Source: Arthrobotrys musiformis (lineage: Eukaryota; Ascomycota; Orbiliomycetes; Orbiliales; Orbiliaceae). From it: 64,000 bases of DNA. Both the position numbers and the translations under genes were made by a program. Below, piece after piece: positions 24,701-37,429 of this stretch (position 1 is the first letter of the stretch; each line of letters begins with the position of its first letter). Under the pieces are notes generated by a model that saw only the letters and a program-made list of their open reading frames with translations, searched no databases and was not told where the DNA came from. Where the stretch lies: NCBI GenBank assembly GCA_036971715.1, contig JAVHJL010000004.1, positions 4,216,001 to 4,280,000 of the forward strand, in the 5' to 3' direction.

Positions 24701-26636
24701 TCAACTGTCTCTTTCTTCCCTCCATATTCTCGAAGCCTCGGATACGGCCTGACGAGACTGCAATTCAACATTTCTAGATTGTCCGACAAGATGCTTTGAA
24801 ACTGCGGAAGACCTTATCGGCTCGAACTCATCCGCAGACGAATCCGAATCTAAGTAGACTGCTCTCTTTGCCCTCTTTGGGGATGGCCTCGTTGCTACAA
24901 TCTCAAAATCTTCTTCATCAGATGAGAAAATGCATAGTTCTTCGGTTTTCTTCTTCGGTTTCTTGCTAGATGTATCATATTGCTCCGGGGCCTGTATTTC
25001 ATTGTTTTTGGTATGCTTTGGTACTGAATCATCGGCCAAGGCAGAATCTCCAGAGCTGTTATTATAGTTCCATGCCGGTTTCCAGTGTTTTTCAGGTGCA
25101 GTGTTATTTCTAGGAAGATTGTCTTCACACTTCTTTGAACCGTCCGTATTTGCGACGTTAGGTTTCCGAAGAACTGGCTTGGGCTGTTCTGGGAGTTTAG
25201 CTTTCAGGGAAAGTACATTTGTGCTAGCTGCCTTCTCTGGTTTCTTGCCAGCTTGAGCTGATTTTGCAGGCTCAGGCGAGCCATCGTCCTTAGGAAACTT
25301 ATCGAGTATTGAAAGGGTCGATACTGGGCGGGATAGTGATACCATTGCGCTCGCGCGACTCTGCCGACCTGACGGACCACACAACAACCCCCGCCTATTT
25401 CTACTAGCGGCGGAAGGGAGGGTCAGTCGTCCCGGTACTTCTTCGGGTGACAAATCCGGACTTGAGACAATTTGTGCCGGTGGCGAAGAATTATGCCCCT
25501 TCGGGCTCTCTTGCGCCAAAATGGGGAGTGCCTTTGGCCTACTCCTGAAAGATGGTGAAGAAAGAGGTTCCTGCGAGTAGTTTGCAATGGTTGATGGGGG
25601 GATTCTTGGAGAAGATCCCAAGGGGTTAGTTGTTTGGCTCATTGGGGCGACGGTGGGGGCCCTCACGCGAGGCGACGGCAATGCCTCTTCTGCTTCACCT
25701 GACTTCTGTACTGTGGCCTTTGGAGCCACGCCCTGTGGTCTTGGGGGCTTAAATGGAAGTGGTGCATTTGGGCGTGCCCGAGGGGCGGGTTTAGGCCTCG
25801 TAGCGAAGTCGCTTCTTTCAAGATCCAACTCTAACATTTCAACGTCATCGTCGGCATCAAATAAATTTCTGGCCAATTCAAATTCAGGTGACGGTTCCGC
25901 ACCACCTTTCCCTTTCCCGTCGTCCTTTCTGGGGGCATTGCTATGAACTCCTATCCCCGGGCGTGCAGGGGTAGGATGGCTGCCTTCTACCCTTGACACT
26001 TTGAGCGGTTTGTAACTGATTTTTTGGACCACTGGCGTACCCTGCGAGGTTCTCTTTTGGGGGACAACCGCATTGGGTTCGCGCTCTTTTGGGCTGGCCC
26101 TTGGCGCCGGGGACGGGTATATAGGGTGGCCATGGCCCGTAGACGGTCTCGACTGTATACTTCGAAGAAGAGTGGGCGTAGGTGACTGTCCTGCTGGGCC
26201 AGGGTTTCCGGGCGTTCTCATTGGTGTCGCAGTTAATCCTCTCTCCTTTCTCCTATCCACCGTCTTTTCAAATAATGGCCGAAGATCCTGGGCTTGTCGG
26301 CCCTTGACATCTTCGATGGTGACAAGATGCGAATCGAATACCAATTCATCCCCAACATCCATCTGCTCCGGTTCCGGTAAGAATTTATCGCACTAAGAAG
26401 TTGACCACTCATTAGTTATGAGACTCACTAATAGCCAAAGCTCAAGCCATCATATAAAAACATACTACTTTGTTCATAAGATGGTCGTACACCATCAGCC
26501 GTTTGTTGAACGTATGGTACCGTAAGTATCCATCGTGCCATTTCTTGAGTTTTTTGTACTTGTCGGCCGTCCAAAGAACAATGTACTCATCGATAGGAGC
26601 CGAGTGCGAGGTCAGAGGGATTGATGCGAAACTCAT
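24701..26636 (-). CDS. DUF2439 protein, ZGRF1/Mte1/Dbl2-type N-terminal domain
   Basis: Two exons (26636-26466 and 26392-24701) give 620 residues. The N-terminal 100 residues carry the diagnostic DUF2439 pattern: EYIVLWTADKYKKLKKWHDG, then YLRYHTFNKRLMVYDHLMNK and ELVFDSHLVTIEDV. In yeasts, members (Mte1, Dbl2) bind the FANCM-type helicase Mph1/Fml1 and modulate recombination at DNA breaks and stalled forks. A nuclear role in DNA repair is therefore expected but is inferred from family only. The remainder is disordered, Pro/Ser/Lys-rich, with a short RRGLLCGPSGRQSR segment and acidic stretches (SSDEEDFEIV, DSDSSADEFEP). No helicase domain follows, unlike vertebrate ZGRF1, as is usual in fungi. 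The donor is the consensus GTATGT at 26465. Confidence 0.88.
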
Positions 26637-28319
26637 CGTACTGTCAGCCAGCTTCCTGCGGGAAGGATGATTTCGAGTGCGGGGAGGGGCGGTGGTTCAT
26701 GGTGCGGTGATGTCGCTGAGTCAGGCGGAAAGATGTTTACAGACGCGCGTGGTATCAACGAGCAACCACTCTACGCGGTCTGTTTTGGGTAAATGGCTTG
26801 GCATATCGCAACGTTGCAACGCACTTTTTGCAACAATTGCCATGGTCGACGTTCACAGCCCGGCCGGAAGAGGTAGTACGTTTATTTAGAGTACGGAAGC
26901 TAAGGTCCCACTTGTCAAGTTTGATTCAAGAGGGGGCTCGGTGCAAAACGTAACTGGGCTGTTAGATACCTCCCTTTGGTTGTGCAATGAGCAATAATTA
27001 TAATATTGATTCTAGCCTAGCATTCAAGTAGGCCTATGGGGTACTGCTCCGGAGACTCTCTTGCCGCAATATATTCCTGAACGTATCAGGATACATCGAT
27101 TTCTTGGGCCATATCTTCGACATGATCCACATGCACAGACTTGTCAATCGTCTGACGGTTTGGCGTAGGTCGGCGTGGTACCCAGACATGAGCATTAAAA
27201 GATGCGAATTCTCGCGGTACAGCAATATCGGTTTTGAGGCCTAAATAGGACGTTATCTAGGCCTCGATGCAGTCGGAACTCCATCCGAATTGTAATACAC
27301 CAATTGAAGACACATATAAATATATGTTTGGGGCATACTGTAACATTTGAAGGAAGCAAAATCAGACCCAATTCAAACACACCTGACACTTCGAACTTAC
27401 CGCTACCAAACGGGGTACCATACGACTCGGAAACTGCCGATGCCCGTCGATCAATGCGGCACAATTCCGTGGAATTGCCTTTTGCATTGAGTATTCATGC
27501 TTGAAGCTCAAGCTTGAGCTATAAGCTCCCCACACCAACCCAACCAACCAAACCCCCCCAAACCGAACCACCATTCCCAAACAGGTAACCACAACTCACA
27601 AAATGCCACAACCGTCCACAAGCGACCTCCCTAAACCGACCACCCGATCAAACGATCCAAATCCCAAGCGGCATTTATTTCGAATTCTGTGATAAGAAAG
27701 AAGAAAATCAGACTAAGAAACTGTAACCATGGATCACGCGGTAAAGTGGGGTTACCGTTGCGTGCTAGATAAAGTCCCCGCCATCCCTACCAGTCTAGGC
27801 CTGACGACAGCCTCGATAAACTGGAATCTACTAACTCTACTAAGCTTGGACGATAACGTAAACCCATTGTTCCTACCCCGGATTCCATTCTTTGACTGGA
27901 AGCCGGCTTGGTTTAACCGTTTATCTGGGGGAGGTAACGTTAACGATTGGGGGTTGCATAAACGACCGTCGACTCCTTGTCGGTACCAGGAAGGTTGTAT
28001 AGTGGAAAAGCTTGTTTGTGGAAGCTTCTATAGTGCCATACGGACGCTTTTTCGTTATCTAGTCCAATCGACATCGGAAAACTCGGAAATGTTGGGATTG
28101 ACGGGGGTTCAGGAGGTGTATAAATACCAGTGGTTCCGGCGATACAGTACGATCTAAAACATCATCACGATCATCCACATCCATCAATCTACAATCATAT
28201 ACAAAAGAAAAGCAAATCAAAAGCTTCTAAAATAAAAACTCCAAACTTATCTCATCCACGAGAATCACCTTAATACAAATTTCTAAAAATCCTCTACAAC
28301 TCCCTAAAATATATTCAAA
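26637..28319. other. Intergenic, divergent promoters
   Basis: Shared upstream region of the DUF2439 gene (-) and the small protein gene (+). A CCAAC/CCAAAC-rich stretch is present at 27533-27575. A TATA box at 28119-28126 and an A/C-rich leader from about 28160 precede the small gene. A 142-codon frame with a good ATG context (27729-28157) overlaps that promoter and is not accepted as a gene. Confidence 0.55.
28119..28126 (+). promoter_or_regulatory. TATA box of the 28320 gene
   Basis: TATAAATA lies 194 bp before the ATG, followed by a purine-poor, A/C-rich stretch typical of leaders of strongly expressed fungal genes. Confidence 0.65.
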
Positions 28320-28739
28320 ATGCCAGCCCTCGCCGCCCTCGCCGCCCCTCCATCGACCCAAACCTTCAACCTAACCCTCACCAAAGCCCTTGAGGGCAAT
28401 CTCCCCCCCTACCTCCCACTCAACGTCCAATTCTCCTACGACTGGAACTTTGCCACAAACACCGGCCATGCCACCGTCCTCTCCATCGGCTCAAACAACA
28501 CAGTCAACCAATCCATGTTCCCCATGGGTATCTCCAAGCGTCTAGCCTTCATGGCACAAAACAGGTTCGACGTCACTATCGATGGACCTGATGGAAACAA
28601 AGAGGAAATTTTCGCCTACAGAGTCTTGTTGAATATGGATAAGGAGACCACAGAGACTAAGACCGCCGCGATTATGCTTGGCGAGGAGGGTGATGTTATT
28701 GTTGCTACCGAGAACTGGGGTGCCACCGAGCTTTTGTAG
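28320..28739 (+). CDS. Small unknown protein, 139 aa, strong-expression features
   Basis: Single exon of 139 residues. I do not recognise the family. There is no signal peptide and no membrane segment. The sequence alternates polar and hydrophobic residues (TFNLTLTKAL, NVQFSYDWNF, HATVLSIGSN, RFDVTIDGPD, AAIMLGEEGDVIVATENWG), suggesting a compact beta-rich cytosolic protein. Codons are strongly biased to C-ending forms in the first half (CTC, GCC, ACC), the start context is CAAAATGCC, and a TATA box plus an A/C-rich leader precede it. Together these suggest high expression. A lectin-like or carbohydrate-binding beta-sandwich is one possibility but no motif proves it. Confidence 0.75.
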   Translation: MPALAALAAPPSTQTFNLTLTKALEGNLPPYLPLNVQFSYDWNFATNTGHATVLSIGSNNTVNQSMFPMGISKRLAFMAQNRFDVTIDGPDGNKEEIFAYRVLLNMDKETTETKTAAIMLGEEGDVIVATENWGATELL

Positions 28740-29319
28740 GGTTTTAACATTTTGGTTAATATTTCTAATCAATTAAAAAGCTATCGGTGCACGGGGGTTG
28801 GAATTAGCTATAGGCAGGGGTGAAGGCGGATGGCCGGGGTTTTAAGGGTGTGTGTAGGAGTATTAGTGGGGGTTTTGTACATATATAGAATGTTCGCCGT
28901 TTTGTAAATAGTCGTGCTTGATTTACCAATAGATCGTATCCCCCGTCGGGACTTCAACTTTAACCTGCCCCAGTGACGACTTGCCTCGTCGCTAGACTCC
29001 CCAACTTGAAGAGTGGCGGCCAAGTTCTCTAAAATCTAGATCTATTATTGTTGCGTTGATTACAGTTCTGAGTTCAGGGCATGCGCAATTGCGATATGCT
29101 ACTTTTGGCAGTTGAATATTAAAAATTTAAAACCAGAACGGTACATTTGATGCAGTTTCACGATAAACGCATCCCCAATCTTACAACATAGTATTACAAA
29201 CAGCCATATATGCATGCATACCCGTGGTCCCACACCTAGCCTCCCTATATTCATGCCCCCAAGATCGATGTCGAGTTATACATTGATACGGCCGACATTA
29301 CCCGCGGCAAAAGACACAA
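28740..29319. other. Intergenic between convergent genes
   Basis: About 580 bp containing the 3' ends of the small-protein gene and of the minus-strand transcription-factor gene. Nothing else recognised. Confidence 0.6.
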
Positions 29320-31635
29320 TCACACACCAACCGCTACCTCACCCAAAGCATAAACATCCATCGTGTCCGGAAAGTATTTCAGCCTAATATCCTCCATCGC
29401 CCTCAAATACAACCTCGAAAGACAGCGGAAGCGTCTAACGTGTAAATCAGCCACATCGGGTGGCCTTGGGATGCCCGAATTCGGGGATCGTGGGATGGCG
29501 TCTGAGTATGGGGTGTACAGGAAATGCGGGTCATTCGCAATGGGCTGGAATATTTATTAGCATATCACAGTTCGCAGTTCAAAATCCCTAACTCCTCTCA
29601 ACAGAGAAGGGAGAAAACAGCAATGAATGGGGTGATAAACTTACAGTGTTCCCACCCTCCACATTATACAACCGCAGCATCATATCCACCCCTCTCACCA
29701 GAAACTTCGCATATCCTATCAATCCATCGAATTTCGCCGCCAGACCCTCAATAAGATTAATACAAGCAGTACAAACATGATACACCTCCGGCAAATTAAT
29801 CATACTTCTATCCCTCAGGGCCACGCAGAATAGATAACTCATGCAGGTGGCGAAAGCCTTATACCCAGCCGTCCACGCGAGTGGATAACGATGAACGCCG
29901 AAGCTCAGCCCCACCATTTTAGAGGCCTGGTACATCTTTTCGCTGCTGTATAGTTCTCGAACTTCAGGCGTGATGATAGGGAATTCGATGTCGAATTGTG
30001 GGATTAGTAGGAGACCTTGGTAGTAGACCAATTCGATGTATTTGTGCATTGAATTAGTCCATTCTTCGGTCCTCGGGGTGGCCGAAATGTATTCGTTTAC
30101 GCCATTTTTGGTACTAATGCACCACTCGTCGAATTGAGAGCTCCAGTGTGCGAAACCGGCTTCGGGGTTCCGGCGAGCTCGGTAGAGTAATTTGTAGTAG
30201 CTGATTAGTGGGCCAGACAGATAGCCAGTGTCGTCCGAAGGGCCCGGTGTACGCATTCCGGGGACCGGGACGGTGATTAAATCGTCGTTAGCGATTGTGA
30301 AAGGCCGCCCCATTGATGCACCCGCCATACTAGAGTCGTATGAGTACCATTTCCCCATTAATACATTTTGGTTAATGAGACATACCGATCGAGGGAATAG
30401 AGGGTCCAGAAGGCCCATCCGCGAGCCGCCCCTTCGATGCCATTTCCCAAGGAAGATGAGACGAGATGCCAGCCCATCGACAGACAATGGGATGATACAA
30501 CATCAAGGATGTGCCAGCTAGAACCGGCAGCAGGGTCATAAAGAGAATATACAGCGATTAGAATCAAAGCCTGTGTCAAGGCGATAGACTCCGGGTTGTC
30601 AAAAAGTCCAGGCGTTCGTAAGGCAGAGTAGTAAAGCATCTGAGGGAAGAGGTGTATAGACCGAAACTGAGATGCAGTGGTCATACCAAGTATTACGACT
30701 AGATAAATAATTAGTTCTTCGGCAGGAGCTATCTGACCGGAGCGATAATCTGGCTTCATCATGATGGCAAACTTTGCGCGAACTTCCTCCCCAACAAGAA
30801 GTGGGTAATGGGCATGTATGAAGTGGATGTAGTTATTAACCGCAGCATTCAAACTGTGCACATCCATACTTTTGAGAAGGTCAAGGGCCTTAATATGGTT
30901 TAAGCCGCTCGATAGGCTGCCAAAAAGCAGGTTTGGCGACTCGGCGCGAAGAGGATCGCAGCCTGAGAGCTTTATGGCATCTAATAGGGTGGATTCGAAC
31001 GATAGAGGGTCATGACTAGGTACCCCCAAATCGGAGATTGACGTTGCCCGAATGGGGCTCGGAAGTGGAGGAACCCAGGATTCTGGAATGGATTCTATCC
31101 TAGCGGCGGGGTGGCCTACCATCAAATGACCTGGGGTTATCGTCGACTCTTGTTCAAGCAAGGTTTGGTACTGAACCTCGAGATCATCGACTTGATTTTG
31201 CAATCTCTCGACATAACTTCATCCCTCATTAGCTTGATAAATATCATTCTTTATTATCGAACATTGATGACCGATAGAAGAGGAGCCTTACTCTCTGGGT
31301 AGTGTTCTGGTAGAGGCACGAAGGGGTCGATCTCTTTCGGCTGTCATGCAGGGCACACCTGCTTGAAGACATGCATTACAGGAGGGTAGATTGTTGTCGC
31401 ACTAGTAAATACCTTAAGATGTTAGATTCATCGATAACGAATACCTGGGACTGGAATGTCAGTGGAAAAAACGTACCCTTGTTTTTCGCTGGCGACATCG
31501 ATCACAAGCTAGGAGCATTCGAGTTCTCGGGGGTTGAACTTGGTTAGACTGTCTTTCACCTCCAGATTCCCCTGGGAGGCGAGAAGAACCTGCCTGGGAG
31601 GCCTGAGGAGGGTTAGGGTTCTGCGATTGGTCCAT
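29320..31635 (-). CDS. Zn2Cys6 transcription factor with fungal-specific domain (I)
   Basis: Five exons on the minus strand (31635-31477, 31401-31292, 31216-30386, 30329-29645, 29544-29320) give 669 residues. The DNA-binding cluster spans the exon 1/2 junction with spacing CX2CX6CX6CX2CX6C (CDRCRQRKTR, then CDNNLPSCNACLQAGVPC). A coiled-coil dimerisation helix follows (DYVERLQNQVDDLEVQYQTL). The middle homology domain is visible (AVNNYIHFIHAHYPLL, LRTPGLFDN, WHLVSSS and FWTLYSLDRMAGASMGRPF). Nuclear regulator; targets unknown. ATG 31635 was chosen because the frame upstream meets a TAG immediately before a TTG codon. It is transcribed divergently from a second factor of the same class, sharing a 1.65-kb upstream region, so co-regulation or cross-control is possible. 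Confidence 0.92.
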
Positions 31636-33283
31636 TTCCTTGGATTTTGTGGGACATTCCCGGCCATCAATAGGTTGATTGACTTTCAACTAGAAGTTTT
31701 AACTCGATTTCGAATATGGATACTGCAGGTAGCGCTGGAGAAGTAATTGGAGAGAATACTTTTAAAACTCGTAAGCTTCGACTAAGGCAGGCTCTGGATA
31801 TATGTAAAAGACGGAAGCTGCGTCCTAGTTGACAAAAGGTGTATCCACAAGTTGAGGAGTCTGGCGACGAGACAAGGTGTATCACCTGCCCATTCGAGTT
31901 ATCGATGTTGGACGGTTGGCAAAAAGGATGGATATTATATCTAGACCTAGGTGTAAAATTAAACTGTCCTGAGAAGACTAGAATGGGCGGATGCGGTATT
32001 AAAATGTCGATAGACAATGGTAGTAGTAGTGGTGGTGGTGGTTGTGGTGTGGCCAATCACAATATCTAGTTTGATGGCAGGTCTGACTTAATATTGATGC
32101 ATTGACGGCCGCCTTTGAAACAACAGGCAAAATGGACTTGATCGATCGAATCAAGTCAAATTAACTTCAGAAATTACTTAGCTAGGATCCTATAATGTTC
32201 ATAACAAGCATGATCACTCGCTTGATCGAGCCTGGATTGATGAACGACCATTAGCCAGAATAACACCAAACATCGGAGCGCATCAAGGCAGACTAGGCCC
32301 GGTAAATGACTTCCTACCCTATTAGTAGGTACTTTGGTCTTTTGTCCTGGCTGTGTCGAGCTCAAGACCTTGGATGCGTCCAGGTATGTATCTATGAGAT
32401 CATATCATGCAGGCGGGACCGGGGTATACTTTTAGCTTTCCCTGGAGGAGACTAATGCAATGCGATGCAGTGCGGCGGGAAAGCCAAGAAATGTGGTTGA
32501 TTGAGCTAGTTATTCTGTGTTTTAGTCAGTCAATTTGGAACTGATGTACCCAATAAGGTTCTTCTTCTTACCTGTGCTTGCAATGTCCTTCAGTGCTGTC
32601 TTCTAGTCTTGGGAGCGGAAGTTGGATGGAGATGAGTGGGCGTGACTGGAGTATGTGGCGAGTAACGTTACCTGGAACTAGCTTGGCTGATAATAGGAAA
32701 GTAAGAAGTAGTGCCTGATATTGATATCATTGAATTCACCTGGGGAAGTTTATAATAAGACAGTCTGCAGTGTCTGGCCTGGAGACCAGCTGTGACGTCA
32801 TAGCCATCAGGGTCTTCTGTGCGACCGTGCAACTCTGTTTCCATTGTCAAATATATACTGTGCGACTTGACTACCAAGTCAACGACATCAACGACATCGT
32901 CGAAGATAATATGCCAACTGCAACACCAGCTGAATACCACAATACTATATTACATCCACTTCTTCCTCAACTTCATACTTACTCGAGTTTCTTCGCTGGC
33001 ACTAGCTAACAAGCCAACATTTACGGGGTTGTGAGCAATAAAATATTAGACCAGCCGAACTTAGCAGTCGAGGTTTCACACCGTTTGACCCAAAGCCACG
33101 CGACGTCGAGCCCAACACAAACCACGCCTCACGACCTACGATACGAGCTAGGAACGACGCCCCAAACGTGTCGAGGCTCAGCTTGACTGACAGCTGACTG
33201 GATCGATAAGTACGGTTCTGTCGGGTTATAGGCAATCGCTAAAGATCATTCTCAGCCGCCGAGAATACGGATTGTCATCTGGA
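31636..33283. other. Shared promoter region of two zinc-cluster factors
   Basis: 1.65 kb between divergent transcription-factor genes. It contains a TAG/TGG trinucleotide-like stretch at 32022-32050 and AT-rich segments. No gene is convincing. Expected to hold both promoters. Confidence 0.55.
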
Positions 33284-36201
33284 ATGGCTGCTCGAGGCCC
33301 CGGAACCGACACAGTGGATGTTATGCCCATCGACGACTCTGATATTGCTTTGCCCATAACAGGAGCACCCTCCTCCCTAACAAACATCTCCAATGCATAT
33401 GTCGATGCCGCCCCGATTAACACTCTTACCGCCACCACAACCACAACTACTACTAAAGCTACCGCAGCTGCAACTGCTTGTAGCTACCTAAGCACACCTC
33501 CTGATACTCCCGATCAGGTGCTTCTTAGTCCTCAGCCTCGTTCATCAGTATCGTCATTACCGTCTTCTAAACAAACCCTACAGGCGCCTACAATATTGAA
33601 ACCACAGCCAGAAGCAATGGCTGCAGCAAATACCACCACAATGGCTTGTGCTAGGTGCAAGCAGAAGAAGATTAAGGTCACTATTACCTTCGAAAACATT
33701 CTGCCTAGCCCCTCTTGCATGTTATTGGATTCTATGCATAGATTCGATATATCCATATCTATACAGGCTCTACAATTGAATTACATCTCAAGAATACGCT
33801 AATGCATTATACTTATAGTGCGACGGAAAATACCCGTCCTGCTCAGCTTGTATACGAGCCCAAGTAGACTGTGCCGTTCCCGACATCATATCGCAGACGG
33901 GCCTTGCTCGAGGGTACTGTCAAATCCAATTTTATACAGTTCTGTTATACCCGGCTAACGGCCTCCTAGGCATGTCGAGAAACTTGAAAATCGTGTCTCT
34001 GAGCTGCAGTCTCTCATTGATACAAAACGACGTGAGCTCAGGGAGATTCAGAACCGCCAAGGCTCCTTTTCATCTTATATGACCAACAGTCCCGCCTCGT
34101 CTAATCCCTTTACTCCCGGCAAGCGATCCTCTGCTACTTCTATCCAACCGCCAGTCGTACAACCCACCCCGACAATACCCTGCCAGGAAGAATACGCCCA
34201 GGCCGGTGTATCTCTCGCTCGCCTCCTCGTTCAAACTCTCTACCTCAAGGATCACCGACCCTGTATTTCCAAACTCTCTCACCTCGTTGCGAACCAAAGA
34301 GCGGCAGCGTTTGAATCGATTAGTGCTGCTGAAAAGCTACCACTGAGACGAATTGGCGACATCTTGCGTACATCTTATCTAGAGAATGAGCAAGTATGCT
34401 TCCCATTCCTATCCCGCCGTGGGATCGATCGTCTTTATCAAGCGATATACTGCGGTCCCGGCGAAATCAACGATACGAATCTCGAAGATTACTTCTATCT
34501 CTACATGATATTTGCAATTGCCTGCCTCTCACATCCACCCGGCATCGAGGACCCTCAAACAGAAGCACTTCGGTTCTACAAGGCTGCTTTAATATGTAGG
34601 GAGCGGCTCCCCCGTGGGTCGACTCTCTCTATAGTGCAACAAATCCTTCTGCTTTGTCTCTTTTCCATGCACGCGAAGGTTTCGCAGGATGCTTGGCGGT
34701 TGAGTCGCCGTGCCCTGCATATCTCTATTGAAGGTGAATTCCATCTCAGTCGACGGAGCACAGCCCAAAATGACCAAAGCCACCTACAAAAACGCGCTTT
34801 CTGGAGTGCCTACTGCTTAAATCGCATCACAAGTAATCTAATCTATGATCGGCCACCATCGATACCAGAAGCGAGTATTAGCCTGGAGGTATGGACACCG
34901 TCCCAAAACTTCGAATGGCTCCCCAAGTTAACTTATATCAGATGCCTTCGGACCTCGACCAGGATACTGATGCTCTCAACTCATCGACTTTATCTCTTCT
35001 TCCTCAGCTTACCGAAATTTACAGCATCTCCACCCCAGCATTCACCTCCTTTAACAGCCTTGACCCTCCACCCGGTGACACGGCTACTCAGCTCGAAGCC
35101 TGCATGGATCAATTGTTTGAACGCAGCGCTAATCTTCTACGTGTCCTCCAAGGCGGGTTTTCGGTAGGGGTCCAGGGCGCTTCATTAACAAATTTCTACT
35201 CGATGCCTTTCTACTTTACATTATCCTTAAAATCCCACCCGATGCTCCTGCATCAGTGGGCTATGGCCTCCATAGCCGCGAAATATGATGCAGTACCTCG
35301 AAATATACACAACATGGCGATAAAGCATTGCATCGAAGCAATTGAGTTTATAGGTTCCGACCCAAAGGCTCACGGGGTGGAGTCACAGAAGCTAAAGTTT
35401 GGCCACCTGAGGATTGCATTTATCATAATGCTACGGAGTTTGGTCATAATGCTATCCACATTATTGGCTGCAGAGAGCGATTCACTCGCGGACTTGATGG
35501 AAGAGGACACCGATTCATTGGCAGCAGGTATCGATAGAGCGATAGTTATTGGGGTCCAATTTTTGATCGATGCTGGGCCAAGACAAGGTCAAAGTTGCGC
35601 TTTTTTGCCGGCCCTGGTATTAGCACTTCGATACGCGGCTTTTGAAAGAACATTTGGAGGGCCTGCTCGGATTTTATTTTCGAGGAAAGAGGAGGATTAT
35701 CGCGAGATCGAAGAAAGCGTTGGAAAACTTTATCCTGGGCTATTTCAGCTGGCCAAAGAGATGGGGGTTTCCTTACTGCCTTTCAGTATGGGACTTAGAT
35801 GTTTGGAACAAGAAGTCGACGCGGATTCCCCGCCCTTGAGTGTATTTAGAAGTTTTGGAGACTCTGCAGGGGAGTTGGAGGAGTTGGCTAAAACTGTCAA
35901 ATGGAGGCTGAAGGTTCAATACAATGTAGGAGACTCCAGAGGAAGTTTGAGGGCGTTCGAAGAGAGGATGGGAGTCGGCAATGTTGTAGGAACGGGAAAT
36001 ATGGGGTTTAGCGAGCAGGCTGGGTTCAATACATATCATGGTATCCAGGGCGGAACAGGAGCAGTGGGGATGGTACCAAATTACGGACAAGGCCCGGGCC
36101 CTATTCAGGACTTTCCATACCCTGTCAGCGGATTTGGGACGGGACTAAAGATGGATGTGGACTTTTCAGGCTTTGAGACCGATATCATCACCTTCGAGTA
36201 G
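33284..36201 (+). CDS. Zn2Cys6 transcription factor with fungal-specific domain (II)
   Basis: Four exons (33284-33676, 33819-33913, 33970-34888, 34942-36201) give 888 residues. After a Thr/Ala/Pro-rich arm of about 120 residues the cluster CARCKQKKIK + CDGKYPSCSACIRAQVDC spans the first intron (CX2CX6CX6CX2CX6C), followed by the linker/coil HVEKLENRVSELQSLIDTKR. The middle homology domain is clear (NEQVCFPFLSRRGIDRLYQA, LSIVQQILLLCLFSMHAKVS, FWSAYCLNRITSNLIYDRPP). Probable nuclear regulator of unknown targets. The third intron is only 53 nt (GTATGG at 34889, TTAAC branch, ATCAG at 34941). Splicing it moves the reading to another frame with an excellent join (EASISLE to MPSDLDQD). Unspliced RNA would instead read 93 codons of unrelated sequence. 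The C-terminus is Gly-rich. Confidence 0.92.
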
Positions 36202-36349
36202 TTTCTCGACTAGTCACAAAATTCACCCTGGTTCGTAGGTCGCTAGACTAAAAAGGGGTTCATTGGCGTCGAATCCGAGCCTGTATTTATCAGGTCTCTG
36301 TTGCATGATGTAGACTTTTTCGTTTGCAATTCTTGGCCCGCGAAAGGTG

Positions 36350-36380
<31 letters not shown>

Positions 36381-37429
36381 GCGAGGTATTTCTTGCGGTG
36401 TCTGGTTTGAGACAAGGCGAAGTGGGATGTTGTCTATCAACCTGTTGTTTTGCGGGAAGTGTCCGGCTCTGTGAGTGGAAGAGATCAATTCCTGTACGAT
36501 AAGTTCTAAACCAAAACTAAGGCAAGGGTGTAGCCTTACAACCGGGCTTTGTTCAGCCCTATCTCTCCTACCAGGTAGATTATCCGTGTACACCTCAGCC
36601 GCAATAGCAAACCAGAGCATCCCGTTATCTTTAATGAATAGCCAAGCGCCCACATTCATTCCAATGAAGCTCCTGCTTTACCCCAGACCATCGAATTCAG
36701 GGTTTTCGATCATAGTTAACCGAACCTTCTTTTGGAAATTTGGTGGGTTTTCAGGTATTGGCCTCGATGCCAGGCGGCGCCAATCTAGGAGTAGAGAGAT
36801 CAGCGCAAACTAAAGTTCTTGGGTTGATGTTACACGAATCATCGTGATGCTTGGCGCAATTGGCATATGCATGTATGCACATGCGGCTGGATTCAGGATG
36901 TTTGTGCGCGCATATGCTGTGTGCTGTGGGATTCTTCGAGCTCAAGCCGAAGGTAGCCAACAGCTGAGATAGTCTGCTGGTTGGCTCCGAACAATCAACT
37001 GGCTTCCCGTTTAATTTTCTCCCCTCGCCCAGACGCCCAGACGCCTAGATTCAGTTGGGATAATTTGGACTCGGTTTGGGAGTCTCGTGGCCGGCGGCGG
37101 TAGCGGCTGACGGACGAAGTTGAAGTTTTTGGGGAATATTGTTGGGATTGTTCTCTTTCCCCCTGGCGGACCCACTACTTACCCAAGTAGCTATCCTTGT
37201 TCGATTATCTATATAATGAAAGGTGTGGATTTCATTTATCGTTCCCATAGTTCTCCCTCAAGTTTTTGCCTACCAATCTGTTAGCAAGCAGTTTCGATAG
37301 GTCAATCTATCAAGCCCTGATATACTCCTCGGTTCATATATTAATTATCCTACCTTATTGATACATTGATATATTGTTAAAACGGCTGTTCTGGATATAA
37401 TCTTTTTTTACGATCTTTAATTGACAAAA
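36202..37429. other. Intergenic with T28 tract
   Basis: About 1.2 kb. A 28-nt T run occupies 36350-36377, soon after the transcription-factor stop. CGCCCAGA-like repeats lie at 37026-37050. The right end is the promoter and leader of the secreted protein gene (AT-rich, TATATTAATTAT near 37336-37349). No gene is supported. Confidence 0.6.
36350..36377 (+). repeat. T28 homopolymer
   Basis: Uninterrupted run of 28 T, 149 bp beyond the stop codon of the preceding gene. It is probably in its 3' UTR or just beyond. Confidence 0.85.

Noticed and set aside
27729..28157. 142-codon frame with good ATG context
   Set aside because: No motif, unusual composition, and it covers the TATA box of the next gene; more likely promoter DNA.
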